A stretch of DNA of 9,520 nucleotides from Nitriliruptoraceae bacterium (GCA_007125475.1 SLDB01000281.1:1-9520), one strand, 5' to 3'; counted from the stretch's first letter, positions 1 through 5,907 are shown. Notes: a model not told the origin generated them from the sequence alone. Program-made: numbers and translations.

Positions 1-46
1 CCCGTCCGGCGGGTGACCGAGCCGTCGGACACTCGCCGACGAGGGC

Positions 47-290
47 TCAGCGCCGTTCGAGGATCTCCACCAGCGCCCGGACCTGTCGGCGGCTGGGTGC
101 GATCCTCGAGCCGCTTGAACAACGGTGCCGCGAGCCGCAGGTACCACGGATCGAGCAGGACCCGCCCGTGCATCCGGAAACGCGCGGTAGCGGTCAGCCG
201 GTCACCTTCAGCGGTACGGGCACCGGCAACCTGGTGTCGTTCCCGTACCCCCAACGGCTCCCGCCAGGTCTCTCCGGTCGATAGCGACAC
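47..290 (-). pseudogene. Frameshifted remnant of an unidentified (possibly SRPBCC-like) protein
   Basis: On the minus strand, the frame just after the small gene's stop reads from a possible GTG at 290 through a plausible protein segment containing FRMHGRVLLDPWYLRLAAP and FKRLE. Near position 100 its codon quality drops. The neighbouring frame then gives RRQVRALVEILERR followed by TGA at 47-49, with markedly better third-position GC. Joined across one frame change, the two pieces resemble the C-terminal helix of an SRPBCC/polyketide-cyclase-like protein, which often ends in RRQV..L..ILE. That family suggestion is inference and weak. The first frame stays open to the window edge, so the alternative is a real ORF continuing to the left. 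No convincing ribosome site is visible. Confidence 0.3.
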
Positions 291-308
291 CCGCCGTCGT
301 CGTGGGTG

Positions 309-449
309 TCACTCGATCTGTGGCTGGCCCTCCTCGTCCATGAGGAAACGGCGGCCGCCGCGGACCGCCTCGGCGTCCTCGTCGACCTCGAGGTCCTCGA
401 CGGCGTCCTCGTCGAGCTCCTCCGGCTCCGGGTTCGGCTCACTACTCAT
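309..449 (-). CDS. 46-aa acidic small protein with a double-glycine-like motif (RiPP-precursor-like)
   Basis: The gene encodes 46 residues. A Pro/Glu/Asp-rich first half (MSSEPNPEPEELDEDAVEDL) leads to EVDEDAEAVRGG (residues 21-32) and a short tail, RRFLMDEEGQPQIE. ATG 449 was chosen because a perfect AGGAGG (455-460) lies five bases upstream. The frame is open further upstream to 689, also with fair codon use, so a longer product cannot be fully excluded. Small actinobacterial peptides with an acidic leader ending in (V/A)xGG are often compared with precursors of ribosomally made, modified peptides cut after GG. The tail here has no Cys, Ser or Thr, so it is not a lanthipeptide or thiopeptide type. 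No modification enzyme or C39 peptidase is visible nearby. The function is unknown. Confidence 0.6.
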   Translation of the reverse strand: MSSEPNPEPEELDEDAVEDLEVDEDAEAVRGGRRFLMDEEGQPQIE

Positions 450-454
450 CGCGA

Positions 455-460
455 CCTCCT
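455..460 (-). promoter_or_regulatory. Consensus Shine-Dalgarno of the 46-aa gene
   Basis: The minus strand reads AGGAGG followed by TCGCG and then ATG (449). It is one of the strongest ribosome sites in the window and is the main evidence that the short ORF is expressed with this start. Confidence 0.75.
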
Positions 461-632
461 GCTTCGCGACGGCTCCTCGGTCCACCTGCGCGGGCAGCTC
501 CCCGCTGTGGCGACGAAGCGCCGCCACGGCCCGGCGTTGCCCGGCGATCCGCAGCACTTCGGCTCGGTGGTGGTTCGGCCACACACCGTCCGGATTCGTC
601 CTCTCCGGTGTCGGACCCAGGCTCACCGTTCC

Positions 633-657
633 GGTTGAGGGGTTCGTCCCCTGAACC
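633..657. terminator. Strong hairpin downstream of the GGDEF gene (terminator-like)
   Basis: GGTTGAGGGG (633-642), a TTCGT loop, and CCCCTGAACC (648-657) form a 10-position stem with one G-G mismatch. It lies about 150 bases past the minus-strand GGDEF stop and about 180 bases before the 46-aa gene. There is no T-run on either side, so it would be an actinobacterial-style terminator without a U tract, or a leader-RNA structure. Apart from this and the adjacent palindromic element, the interval 450-808 shows no gene I can support. Confidence 0.4.
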
Positions 658-667
658 TGCCCAGCGA

Positions 668-715
668 GGAAGCGTTGGTGACATGTCACGTTGCATGCCC
701 GTACGGGCCGCTTCC
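668..715. other. 48-nt nested palindromic element (outer stem enclosing two perfect palindromes)
   Basis: GGAAGCG (668-674) pairs with CGCTTCC (709-715). Inside lie two perfect 12-bp palindromes: GTGACATGTCAC (678-689) and GCCCGTACGGGC (697-708). As single-stranded DNA or RNA this could fold into a two-armed, three-way-junction shape. As duplex DNA the palindromes could be dimeric regulator sites. It sits between the GGDEF gene and the 46-aa gene, 11 bases beyond the hairpin at 633-657. It is not a tRNA: there is no T-arm motif and only two internal arms. Confidence 0.45.
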
Positions 716-808
716 ACGATGCACGTGCCGACTGTTGTCGTCAACGAGCTCCAACGCCTGTGTCTCGGTCATCGAGGCGTCGGCTCGGGCGGCAGCACTC
801 GGGCGTGG

Positions 809-1927
809 CTAGCCCACGGAATCCCGGGTTCCGGCCACGGCATCGCGGCCGCTGTTCTTCGCCAGATAGAGGGTGGTGTCAGCCCGGTGTACGAGGGATC
901 GAGCGTCCTCGTGTCTGGTGAGTGTGGTCACGCCGAAGCTGGCCGTCACCTTGCCGATGTCCGGGACGGGTGTGTCCGCGATCGCGGCGCGACAGCGCTC
1001 TGCGAGCTCGAGAGCTGCATCCTGGTCGGTGTTCGGTGCGATCACGAGGAACTCTTCCCCGCCCCAGCGTCCGGCGAGATCACCACCTCGCACGGTGTCG
1101 GACAGCCGGGAAGCAAGTTCGCGCAACGCGCCGTCGCCGGATCGGTGGCCGTACCGGTCGTTGACGGCCTTGAACCGGTCGATGTCGACGAGGAGGACGG
1201 AGAGCGGCTCTTGATGGCGATGAGCACGAGCGATGTCCCGGTCGAGCTGGTCATCGAGTTGACGGCGGTTGGGTAGGCCGGTCAGCGCGTCGGTTCCGGC
1301 CTGGTTCAAGTACAAGCGAGCCGCCGCGCGAGCCGCAGCGAGGGCTTCCAGCCGGGAGGCGAGGACCCACAGCAGCGCGATCATCACGGCGAAGAAGCCT
1401 GCCAAGCTCAAGTGGATGGTCGTCGAATCCAACTGCGCGTCACCGGGGATGCCCGCGGCGATCGGAGAGACAGTCAGCAACACCACGGCCACGTAGAAGG
1501 CGACAGAAGTCTGCAGGCCGCGGCGGGTCCCGAGGACGAGGAAAGCCAAGGGGAACACCAACCCCGACCACAGCATCACGAGGAAGATGTCCGTCGCGTC
1601 CGCGGCCGTGTAGGCCGGCGCCACACGCCACGTGACCAGGAAGCCCAAGAGGGCCGTGACGACCACGGCCAGCAGGGCGACCTCGAAGGCCCACAACGAG
1701 AGCCATCGCTGCCAGACGCTGACGAACATTGCGGCGAGGAGGCCGATGAGTATCAGGGAGGCGGGCCCCCAGTACGGCTGTTCGAACCCCTCGGTCGACA
1801 GATTCTCCGCGAGTACGGCGACCAGGAGTCCCGGCACGAGCAGGTAGGCGCGACGTCGAACCTTGTCGTTCAGTTCCGTTGATCCGCGGCGTGCCCGATG
1901 GTCTTGATCGGCAGTCTCGTCAGGCAT
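809..1927 (-). CDS. Membrane-anchored GGDEF diguanylate cyclase
   Basis: The 372-aa protein is predicted to make cyclic di-GMP from two GTP at the inner face of the cytoplasmic membrane. The N-terminal half is a sensor-like membrane domain with about six hydrophobic segments (roughly residues 27-40, 55-72, 78-98, 112-133, 140-160 and 172-190). A short linker leads to the GGDEF domain, which starts at DALTGLPNRR (213-222). It has the Mg-binding aspartate stretch VLLVDIDRFKAVND (244-257) and an intact GGEEF site (289-293). RGGD (280-283) sits five residues before GGEEF, as expected for the RxxD inhibitory I-site, so product inhibition is likely. No EAL, PAS or receiver domain is present. The ATG at 1927 has GAGGA a few bases upstream. 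The membrane half matches no sensor domain I can name. Confidence 0.95.
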   Translation of the reverse strand: MPDETADQDHRARRGSTELNDKVRRRAYLLVPGLLVAVLAENLSTEGFEQPYWGPASLILIGLLAAMFVSVWQRWLSLWAFEVALLAVVVTALLGFLVTWRVAPAYTAADATDIFLVMLWSGLVFPLAFLVLGTRRGLQTSVAFYVAVVLLTVSPIAAGIPGDAQLDSTTIHLSLAGFFAVMIALLWVLASRLEALAAARAAARLYLNQAGTDALTGLPNRRQLDDQLDRDIARAHRHQEPLSVLLVDIDRFKAVNDRYGHRSGDGALRELASRLSDTVRGGDLAGRWGGEEFLVIAPNTDQDAALELAERCRAAIADTPVPDIGKVTASFGVTTLTRHEDARSLVHRADTTLYLAKNSGRDAVAGTRDSVG

Positions 1928-1950
1928 CTCGTCCTCATCGGGCGCTTCTT

Positions 1951-1979
1951 CGGCCTGTCGGCCGCCTGCATCGGATGCA
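1951..1979. promoter_or_regulatory. Two adjacent small hairpins upstream of the GGDEF start
   Basis: CGGCC-TGTC-GGCCG (1951-1964) and TGCAT-CGG-ATGCA (1967-1979) lie 24 to 52 bases upstream of the GGDEF ATG and would fall in its 5' leader. They could affect translation or be regulator sites. GC-rich DNA yields small hairpins by chance, so this is weak. They do not resemble either cyclic di-GMP riboswitch class. Confidence 0.2.
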
Positions 1980-2132
1980 CCCGGCGGCGGTCAGCGACAT
2001 CGCCATCAAGTCATCCAGGCGCGACCTCGGGGGACCAGATGGACAAGACGTTTCTGCACCTACCCGATCATCGACACCTGAGGCGACGAAGTGAAGTAGC
2101 AAGCAGGCCACGCACGACCTAGCGCTCAAGAC

Positions 2133-2156
2133 TGTCCCGCGCCACGATTCTGGCTC
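2133..2156. repeat. Possible terminal end of a decayed insertion sequence
   Basis: The segment begins TGTCCCGCGCCACG and ends in TGGCTCA. It sits at the C-terminal border of the transposase relic, and it starts with TG as insertion sequence ends of the IS3/IS481 type often do. In-frame translation continues through it, as is common where a transposase gene ends inside its terminal repeat. I could not find a matching opposite end in the window, consistent with loss of the other side of the element. Confidence 0.3.
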
Positions 2157-2441
2157 AGTCTCGGGGTCTTCACAGCTGGGGACGGCGGTCAGGTAGACGT
2201 CGGTGGGTCTCCCCATGTCGAGGGCCTCGTGTGGTCGGATGGTGTTGAAGATCTGCCGGTCGTGCTCGGACTGGTCGACGAGCATCACGCCGTCGGTGAT
2301 CTCCTCGCGGTAGAGGTGCTCGCATCTCAGCGACCCGGACACACGCTCTCGCACGCCGTTCGTGTGCGGTGACTCCCGCCCCGTGTCGCTGTTGCGCCAG
2401 CCGCGGGACGCGACCACCCCGAGTTCGCCGCGGCCCATCAC
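2150..2441 (-). pseudogene. Transposase C-terminal relic (rve/DDE integrase core)
   Basis: Minus-strand translation contains SPHTNGVRERVSGSLRCEHL, YREEITDG and FNTIRPHEAL...RPTDVYL. This is the conserved end of IS3/IS481-like rve integrase-core transposases: the SPxTNGxxER segment with the last catalytic Glu, the H-L-Y-R-E-I stretch and the N-x-x-R-P-H-E-A-L motif. Only about 85 recognisable residues remain. Both upstream catalytic Asp residues and the helix-turn-helix region are missing. The frame then runs on into unrelated sequence until 1935, so that extended ORF is not a natural protein. It marks an old insertion or recombination point at the left border of the toxin-antitoxin patchwork. 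Confidence 0.75.
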
Positions 2442-2494
2442 CCCACGTTGTGCGACACGTCGCTTCAGCTGCGGTCGAGACGTAGCCTCCTGGC

Positions 2495-2974
2495 ATGGAT
2501 CTCGATGACGTCCTCGCCGTGCTCGACGCGTTGGAACGCGCCGGGGTCCGCTACGCCGTCTTCGGCGGGCTGGCGATGGCGGCCCACGGGTTCGACCGGG
2601 CCACCCGCGACCTCGATCTGTTCATCACCCCCGACGAACGCAACGTGGCGCTGCTCCGAAGCGCACTGTCGAGTGTCTTCGACGATCCAGACATCGCCTC
2701 GATCACGGCCGAAGACCTCGCCGGTGAGTACCCGGCGGTGCAGTACGGACCGCCGGGGGTCGATTACACCATCGACATCGTCAGTCGGCTCGGTGACGCC
2801 TTCACCTTCGAGGACCTTCAGGTCGAGCGGGTCGAGGCCGGCGCGGTCACCATCACCGTCGTCACCCCGGAGACCCTCTACCGGATGAAGCGTGACACGG
2901 TCCGCTTGCGCGACCTCGACGACGCGCAACGACTGGCCCGGGCCTTCCGGTTCGGCTCGGAAGGGGGAGGCTGA
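2495..2974 (+). CDS. AbiEii/MNT-family nucleotidyltransferase, probable toxin
   Basis: The 159-aa protein has a minimal nucleotidyltransferase fold. The signature begins FGGLAMAAHGFDRATRDLDL (residues 23-42): a GG of the GS/GG(x)nDxD motif, then D39 and D41 as metal ligands, with a probable third acid at D94 in YTIDIV. A C-terminal segment LYRMKRDTVRLRDLDDAQRL (129-148) is typical of AbiEii-like and MNT-like proteins. Related toxins add nucleotides to tRNA or proteins; the substrate here cannot be told from sequence. A second gene begins one base after this stop, giving a two-gene operon. The ATG follows weak ribosome-site sequence. An alternative is a housekeeping minimal nucleotidyltransferase, but the two-gene layout among other toxin genes favours a TA module. 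Confidence 0.8.
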   Translation: MDLDDVLAVLDALERAGVRYAVFGGLAMAAHGFDRATRDLDLFITPDERNVALLRSALSSVFDDPDIASITAEDLAGEYPAVQYGPPGVDYTIDIVSRLGDAFTFEDLQVERVEAGAVTITVVTPETLYRMKRDTVRLRDLDDAQRLARAFRFGSEGGG

Positions 2975-2975
2975 G

Positions 2976-3248
2976 ATGCCGGTCAACCACTACCGCGACG
3001 TCGCCGACATGCCCGAACCTGACCGTGCCACCTCGGCGCTCGAGGGCCTCGCAGCCGCGTGTGCCGCATCGTCACTGTCCCGGGCCTTCGGCGCCAGGCG
3101 ATGCGCCCCCCGCGGTGTCCACCGGTTCCGCTCGATCGAGGAGGCCGACGCCCACCGGCAACGCTGGGAGTCGACGCCGGCCGGCTTCGACGGCCCGGCA
3201 TGTCCAGCGTCACCGTCTGCGGAGTCTCCGTTGCGCGACCACGACTGA
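2976..3248 (+). CDS. 90-aa partner of the nucleotidyltransferase, probable antitoxin
   Basis: The ATG lies one base after the nucleotidyltransferase stop, with GGAGG (2966-2970) five bases upstream, so the two are almost certainly co-transcribed. The product begins MPVNHYRDVADMPEPDR, followed by an Ala-rich helix (about 24-42) and then GVHRFRSIEEADAHRQRWE (47-65). From memory of the family, small proteins with an M-P-x-x-x-Y-R-x-x-x-D-M-P start and an RFRSIEEA segment often sit next to MNT-like enzymes; this was not searched. The last 25 residues look disordered. The nucleotidyltransferase comes first, the reverse of the usual antitoxin-first order. No DNA-binding motif is obvious, so autoregulation cannot be inferred. 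Confidence 0.65.
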   Translation: MPVNHYRDVADMPEPDRATSALEGLAAACAASSLSRAFGARRCAPRGVHRFRSIEEADAHRQRWESTPAGFDGPACPASPSAESPLRDHD

Positions 3249-3261
3249 TCTCCCCGCCGAA

Positions 3262-3278
3262 CGGCGCTCGTTGCGCCG
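3262..3278 (+). terminator. GC-rich hairpin after the nucleotidyltransferase operon
   Basis: CGGCGC, a TCGTT loop and GCGCCG form a perfect 6-bp stem 13 bases after the 90-aa gene's stop. There is no T-tract. It could be a terminator or a processing site, or it could attenuate read-through into the small ORF that starts at 3297. Confidence 0.35.
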
Positions 3279-3296
3279 CTGGACAGGAGCTTCGTC

Positions 3297-3569
3297 GTGC
3301 CTTCGCGGCATCCGCATGGAGTGACCCATGCCCATACCTCCGCGACCGTCGTGCTGGTGGACGTCGATCTGGATCTGGTCGATGACCCGTCCTGGTCGCC
3401 GCCCTGGATCGGGGTCGTAGGCGCCATGCTCTTGGTGATCCACGACGACGCGCTCGCCGACGCCGTCGTCACATCGCGCTGGTGCGTTCGCGACGGTGGC
3501 GTGCGAATCGACTCAGCCACCGATGAGACCCGCGGATGCGAGCCTCGCGGTGTCCGACGTCGTGCTTGA
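3297..3569 (+). CDS. Small hypothetical protein (90 aa) with GTG start
   Basis: GTG at 3297 follows AGGAG (3285-3289) by seven bases, a good ribosome site. The product starts with a His-rich stretch, PHGVTHAHT (residues 6-14), then a hydrophobic and acidic run, VVLVDVDLDLVDD (18-30), and a second hydrophobic run, WIGVVGAMLLVIHDDALADA (37-56). Third-position GC is good for about the first 70 codons and poor at the end, where the ORF may have lost its natural C-terminus through a frame change. I do not recognise the family. It could be a fragment of a larger membrane protein. The following stretch, to about 3690, has only short conflicting frames and I see no gene in it. Confidence 0.4.
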   Translation: MPSRHPHGVTHAHTSATVVLVDVDLDLVDDPSWSPPWIGVVGAMLLVIHDDALADAVVTSRWCVRDGGVRIDSATDETRGCEPRGVRRRA

Positions 3570-3709
3570 CGGTGTGGAGGTCCCCGCCGGCCAACCTGGC
3601 CGCGGACCGGGACGGATCACTCGCTCACGACATCCGCAACGAGCACGTTGGACGGGACCCGGGAGATCCCCCGGGCCGCCGACACCTTATGGCCGTCGAC
3701 CCCGACGAG

Positions 3710-3781
3710 TTCGTCAGCCTCCTCGAGTCGGCGTTTGCCGCCAAGGCACCTCCCGAACGACCGGCAGTGGCGGCGGACAAC
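3710..3781 (+). repeat. Dispersed repeat, copy 1: frameshifted VOC-gene fragment
   Basis: This stretch aligns with 4830-4902 over about 72 bases with roughly 90% identity and one single-base deletion. The last 29 bases are identical in both copies. In copy 2 the sequence encodes the start of a VOC protein (FVSFLESAFAAEV, then YRTTGSGGGQ). In copy 1 the deletion shifts the frame after FVSLLESAFAA, giving KAPPERPAVAADN. An ATG at 3689 opens this frame, but its ribosome site is weak and the frame soon breaks down. This is a partial gene duplication or a recombination scar. Confidence 0.8.
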
Positions 3782-3790
3782 GCCGGCACC

Positions 3791-4098
3791 GTGACGGTCA
3801 CCGTGCACGTGCCGGTGTTCGTCGGCCGTTGCCGCCCTCGGCGACGCGGCGATGGTGATCGCCGATCAGAACGCCGGGAATCGTGCATACGCGGCGGTAG
3901 TCGCCTGAGCCGAGATCTCTCTCTGCCACGTGGGCGGGTTGGGGCTCTGCTGCGGGCAGAGGTGAGGATGCTGCCCAGCGGTACGCGCAGCGGCACCCGG
4001 ACTGGGCCGTCTCGGGAGCCGTCGACCACGCCGTCGACCAGGTGTTGGAACTGGTCGAGATACTGGTCGAGATGCCGGTCCCGGCAGCCTCAGCCTGA
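3791..4098 (+). pseudogene. Frame-disrupted antitoxin-like gene upstream of the PIN toxin
   Basis: Three consecutive pieces in three frames together look like one small protein. A possible GTG at 3791 gives VTVTVHVPVFV. A shifted frame gives AVAALGDAAMVIADQNAGN then RAYAAVVA and stops at 3908. The third frame gives EDAAQRYAQRHPDWAV, then SGAVDHAVDQVLELVEILVE, ending PVPAASA with TGA 4096-4098. Each step is a shift in the same direction. The final TGA overlaps the toxin ATG as TGATG, the coupling expected of an antitoxin-toxin pair. A beta-strand start and helical acidic tail fit a type II antitoxin, but I do not recognise the family. The breaks could be real decay or assembly indels. If real, the toxin has lost its partner or the partner survives only in part. 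Confidence 0.5.
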
Positions 4099-4514
4099 TG
4101 GCGGCGCCCGTCCGTCACCTGGTCCTCGACAACGAGGCGGTCTCGGCGCTGCTGGTCACCGCACGCCAGCACGCCAGGCGCGCCCAGGTCCTCGAGGCAG
4201 TCATGGCCGCCAACGGCCGCACGGTCGTCCCGGCCGCTGTTCGGTGCGAAGCGCTGTGGGACCGCACGCAGCAAGCGTCCGCAGCCGCCAACCTGCACGT
4301 CAAGGACGACGACCCGCTCGACGCGTCCGCTGCCAACCGCAACGTGCAGCTGCGCAAGGTCGTGCCCGTCGCCTCACTCGTTGACGCCAGCGTCGTGGTC
4401 AGCGCCGAACGGCTGATCGGCGGCGACGTCGTCGAGATCCTCACCTCCGACCCCGGAGACATCGCTGCACTGGCAGGACACGCCGCCGTCACCGTCGATG
4501 TCCACACCCTCTGA
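4098..4514 (+). CDS. PIN-domain ribonuclease toxin, VapC-like
   Basis: The 138-aa protein fits a type II toxin of the PIN nuclease fold, in which clustered acidic residues hold Mg for cleavage of RNA. The expected residues are visible: D11 in HLVLDNEAVSAL, E51 in VPAAVRCEALW, D96 in ASLVDASVV, and D118 in ILTSDPGDIAAL. The length is normal for the family and no frame defects are seen. The ATG overlaps the upstream TGA (TGATG), so translation is probably coupled to the upstream antitoxin-like frame, which is broken into three frames here. The RNA target cannot be read from the sequence. After this gene, 4515-4793 shows no gene I can support. Confidence 0.88.
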   Translation: MAAPVRHLVLDNEAVSALLVTARQHARRAQVLEAVMAANGRTVVPAAVRCEALWDRTQQASAAANLHVKDDDPLDASAANRNVQLRKVVPVASLVDASVVVSAERLIGGDVVEILTSDPGDIAALAGHAAVTVDVHTL

Positions 4515-4793
4515 CCAGCGTGCCGATCTGGACGTCCGGAACATCCCACGCCGCAGACCTACCGTCGGACGCGGACTACTACGGCACAACGCCCGGACTT
4601 GCTACCCGACCGAGGTACGTGACTGCGGGAGGCGCTTGAAGGTTGGTGGGCCGCTCGGAACAGGCTGAGCCCCAGAAGGTGCTGGTGGAGTCGCGTTGCA
4701 TCACGCGCCCGCGGCGCCGTCGCCCGCAACTCCACCGACGTCGCTGCCACCTACCTCGCCGCAGCCACCGGCGGCCGCTGACTTCGGAGATGA

Positions 4794-5162
4794 CTTCCCA
4801 CGGCTGCCCCCAGACCCACGCGGCAGTCGTTCGTCAGCTTCCTCGAGTCCGCCTTCGCCGCCGAGGTCACCTACCGAACGACCGGCAGTGGCGGCGGACA
4901 ACACATCGAGCTGCAGATCGGCGACAGCCCGATCATGGTCGGGGGCGGCGGCCCCGTCGAGCAGGACCAACCGGCAGCCCTGTTCCTCTACGTCAACGAC
5001 GTGGACAGCCTCCACGATCGCGCCGTCCGGGCCGGCGCGACAAGCATCATGGAACCGGCAGACGGGCGGTTCGAGGAGCAGCGCGGAGCCGGAGTCATCG
5101 ACCCGGTGGGAAACCAGTGGTTCCTGGGCAAGCATGGTCCGACGAGCCAGGCCCCGGGCTGA
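4794..5162 (+). pseudogene. VOC (glyoxalase/bleomycin-resistance fold) protein without a usable start
   Basis: The open frame encodes a VOC-domain protein of the PhnB-like type: FLESAFAAEVTYRTT, IELQIGDSPIMVGGGG, QPAALFLYVNDVDSLHDRA and ending VIDPVGNQWFLGKH. The βαβββ core and the D-P-x-G-N-x-W ending are typical of the family, which includes dioxygenases, isomerases and drug-binding proteins; the role here is unknown. The frame begins after a TGA at 4791-4793 and has no ATG, GTG or TTG before ATG 4935, which would remove the first VOC strand and helix. An ATG at 4789 in another frame could be the original start if one base was lost. The gene is therefore probably broken at its 5' end, or an assembly indel is present. 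Confidence 0.65.
4830..4902 (+). repeat. Dispersed repeat, copy 2: 5' part of the VOC gene
   Basis: This is the in-frame counterpart of 3710-3781. Here it encodes FVSFLESAFAAEV followed by YRTTGSGGGQ, which fits the VOC fold and continues into the rest of the domain, so this copy is likely the source. Confidence 0.8.
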
Positions 5163-5353
5163 CCCGAATCGGTACATGCGCGTTGCTGCAACGCGGCGGT
5201 TCTGCCCCACTCGCGATCCGCTCGGGTGGGCCATGACGACCGCCAGGAAGGTCAGCGTGTGGTGGGGCGATGGCCCTACCCAGCCGAGCAGCTCGGTGGC
5301 AGAATGCGGGTGGCAGGCATGCGGCCACAGGTTGCCGTCGAAGCGGGTTCGTC

Positions 5354-5800
5354 GTGACGGTTCGCGTCAGCGAGCAGGTCGTGCTGCCCGTGACGGTGGA
5401 GCAGGCCTGGGACTACTTCGGGAACGTGTCCCACTTGGTGGAACTCGACCCGATGCTCGAATCCTACGAGCCCGACGCCGGAACGCTTCAGGAGGGCACC
5501 ACCAACCACGTCGTCTCGAGGCTGGGACCGCTACGGATGCGGATGGTCACCCGCACCGCGGTCCTCGATCCGCCGCACAGGGTGGTCTTCGAGAACGTGA
5601 AGCCGAGTTGGCCCCTACGGGTTCGGGCCGAGGACGCGCTGACCGCCCACCCCGCGGGAACGCTGTATCAGGTGACGATCACCATCGGTGGCGTGGGGCC
5701 GATCGGGAGGCTTCTCGCACGGCCGGTGGGGGGGCGGATGATTCGAACGCGTCGGCAGCTGATGGAGAGCGTGCTGCTGGATCTCGCGACTGACTCCTGA
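5354..5800 (+). CDS. SRPBCC-family (polyketide cyclase/START-like) protein
   Basis: The 148-aa protein starts at GTG 5354, chosen because TVRVSEQVVLPVTVEQAWDY is the usual SRPBCC beginning (strand, then V-x-x-A-W-D/x-F/Y). Next come the helical N-V-S-H-L-V-E-L-D-P-M segment, then strands around LGPLRMRMVTRTAVLDPPHR and VVFENVKPSWPLRVRAED, and a C-terminal helix (GRMIRTRRQLMESVLLDLA) that closes the hydrophobic pocket. These proteins bind small hydrophobic ligands or act as cyclases; no ligand can be assigned. Extending upstream to 5270 adds residues unlike the family. Only a weak purine-rich stretch precedes the GTG. It has no clear functional link to the TA genes on either side. I see no gene in 5163-5353. 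Confidence 0.82.
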   Translation: MTVRVSEQVVLPVTVEQAWDYFGNVSHLVELDPMLESYEPDAGTLQEGTTNHVVSRLGPLRMRMVTRTAVLDPPHRVVFENVKPSWPLRVRAEDALTAHPAGTLYQVTITIGGVGPIGRLLARPVGGRMIRTRRQLMESVLLDLATDS

Positions 5801-5907
5801 AGCGCACGGGGATGCGTCGCCGCTGCCCGACGCGCTCTTGCACAGGTCGGCGGAAGACCTCCACCGCGGCGCGCAACGCTTCGTTCCGACCCGAGATCGA
5901 GATCGAC

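Noticed and set aside
13..654. 213-aa plus-strand frame rich in Ser and Arg
   Set aside because: It is the low-complexity antisense of the 46-aa gene and its flanks. It has no ribosome site, and its composition is typical of a GC-rich shadow.
668..715. Short tRNA-like gene (7-bp closing stem)
   Set aside because: The outer stem has acceptor-stem length, but there are only two inner arms, no T-arm consensus and no anticodon-type loop, so it is reported only as a palindromic element.
608..1276. 222-aa plus-strand frame across the GGDEF domain
   Set aside because: It lies opposite the conserved GGDEF catalytic region, which fixes the coding strand.
1935..2150. C-terminal part of the 168-aa transposase-containing frame
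   Set aside because: The frame continues past the possible insertion sequence end into sequence with no transposase similarity. It is read-through, not protein.
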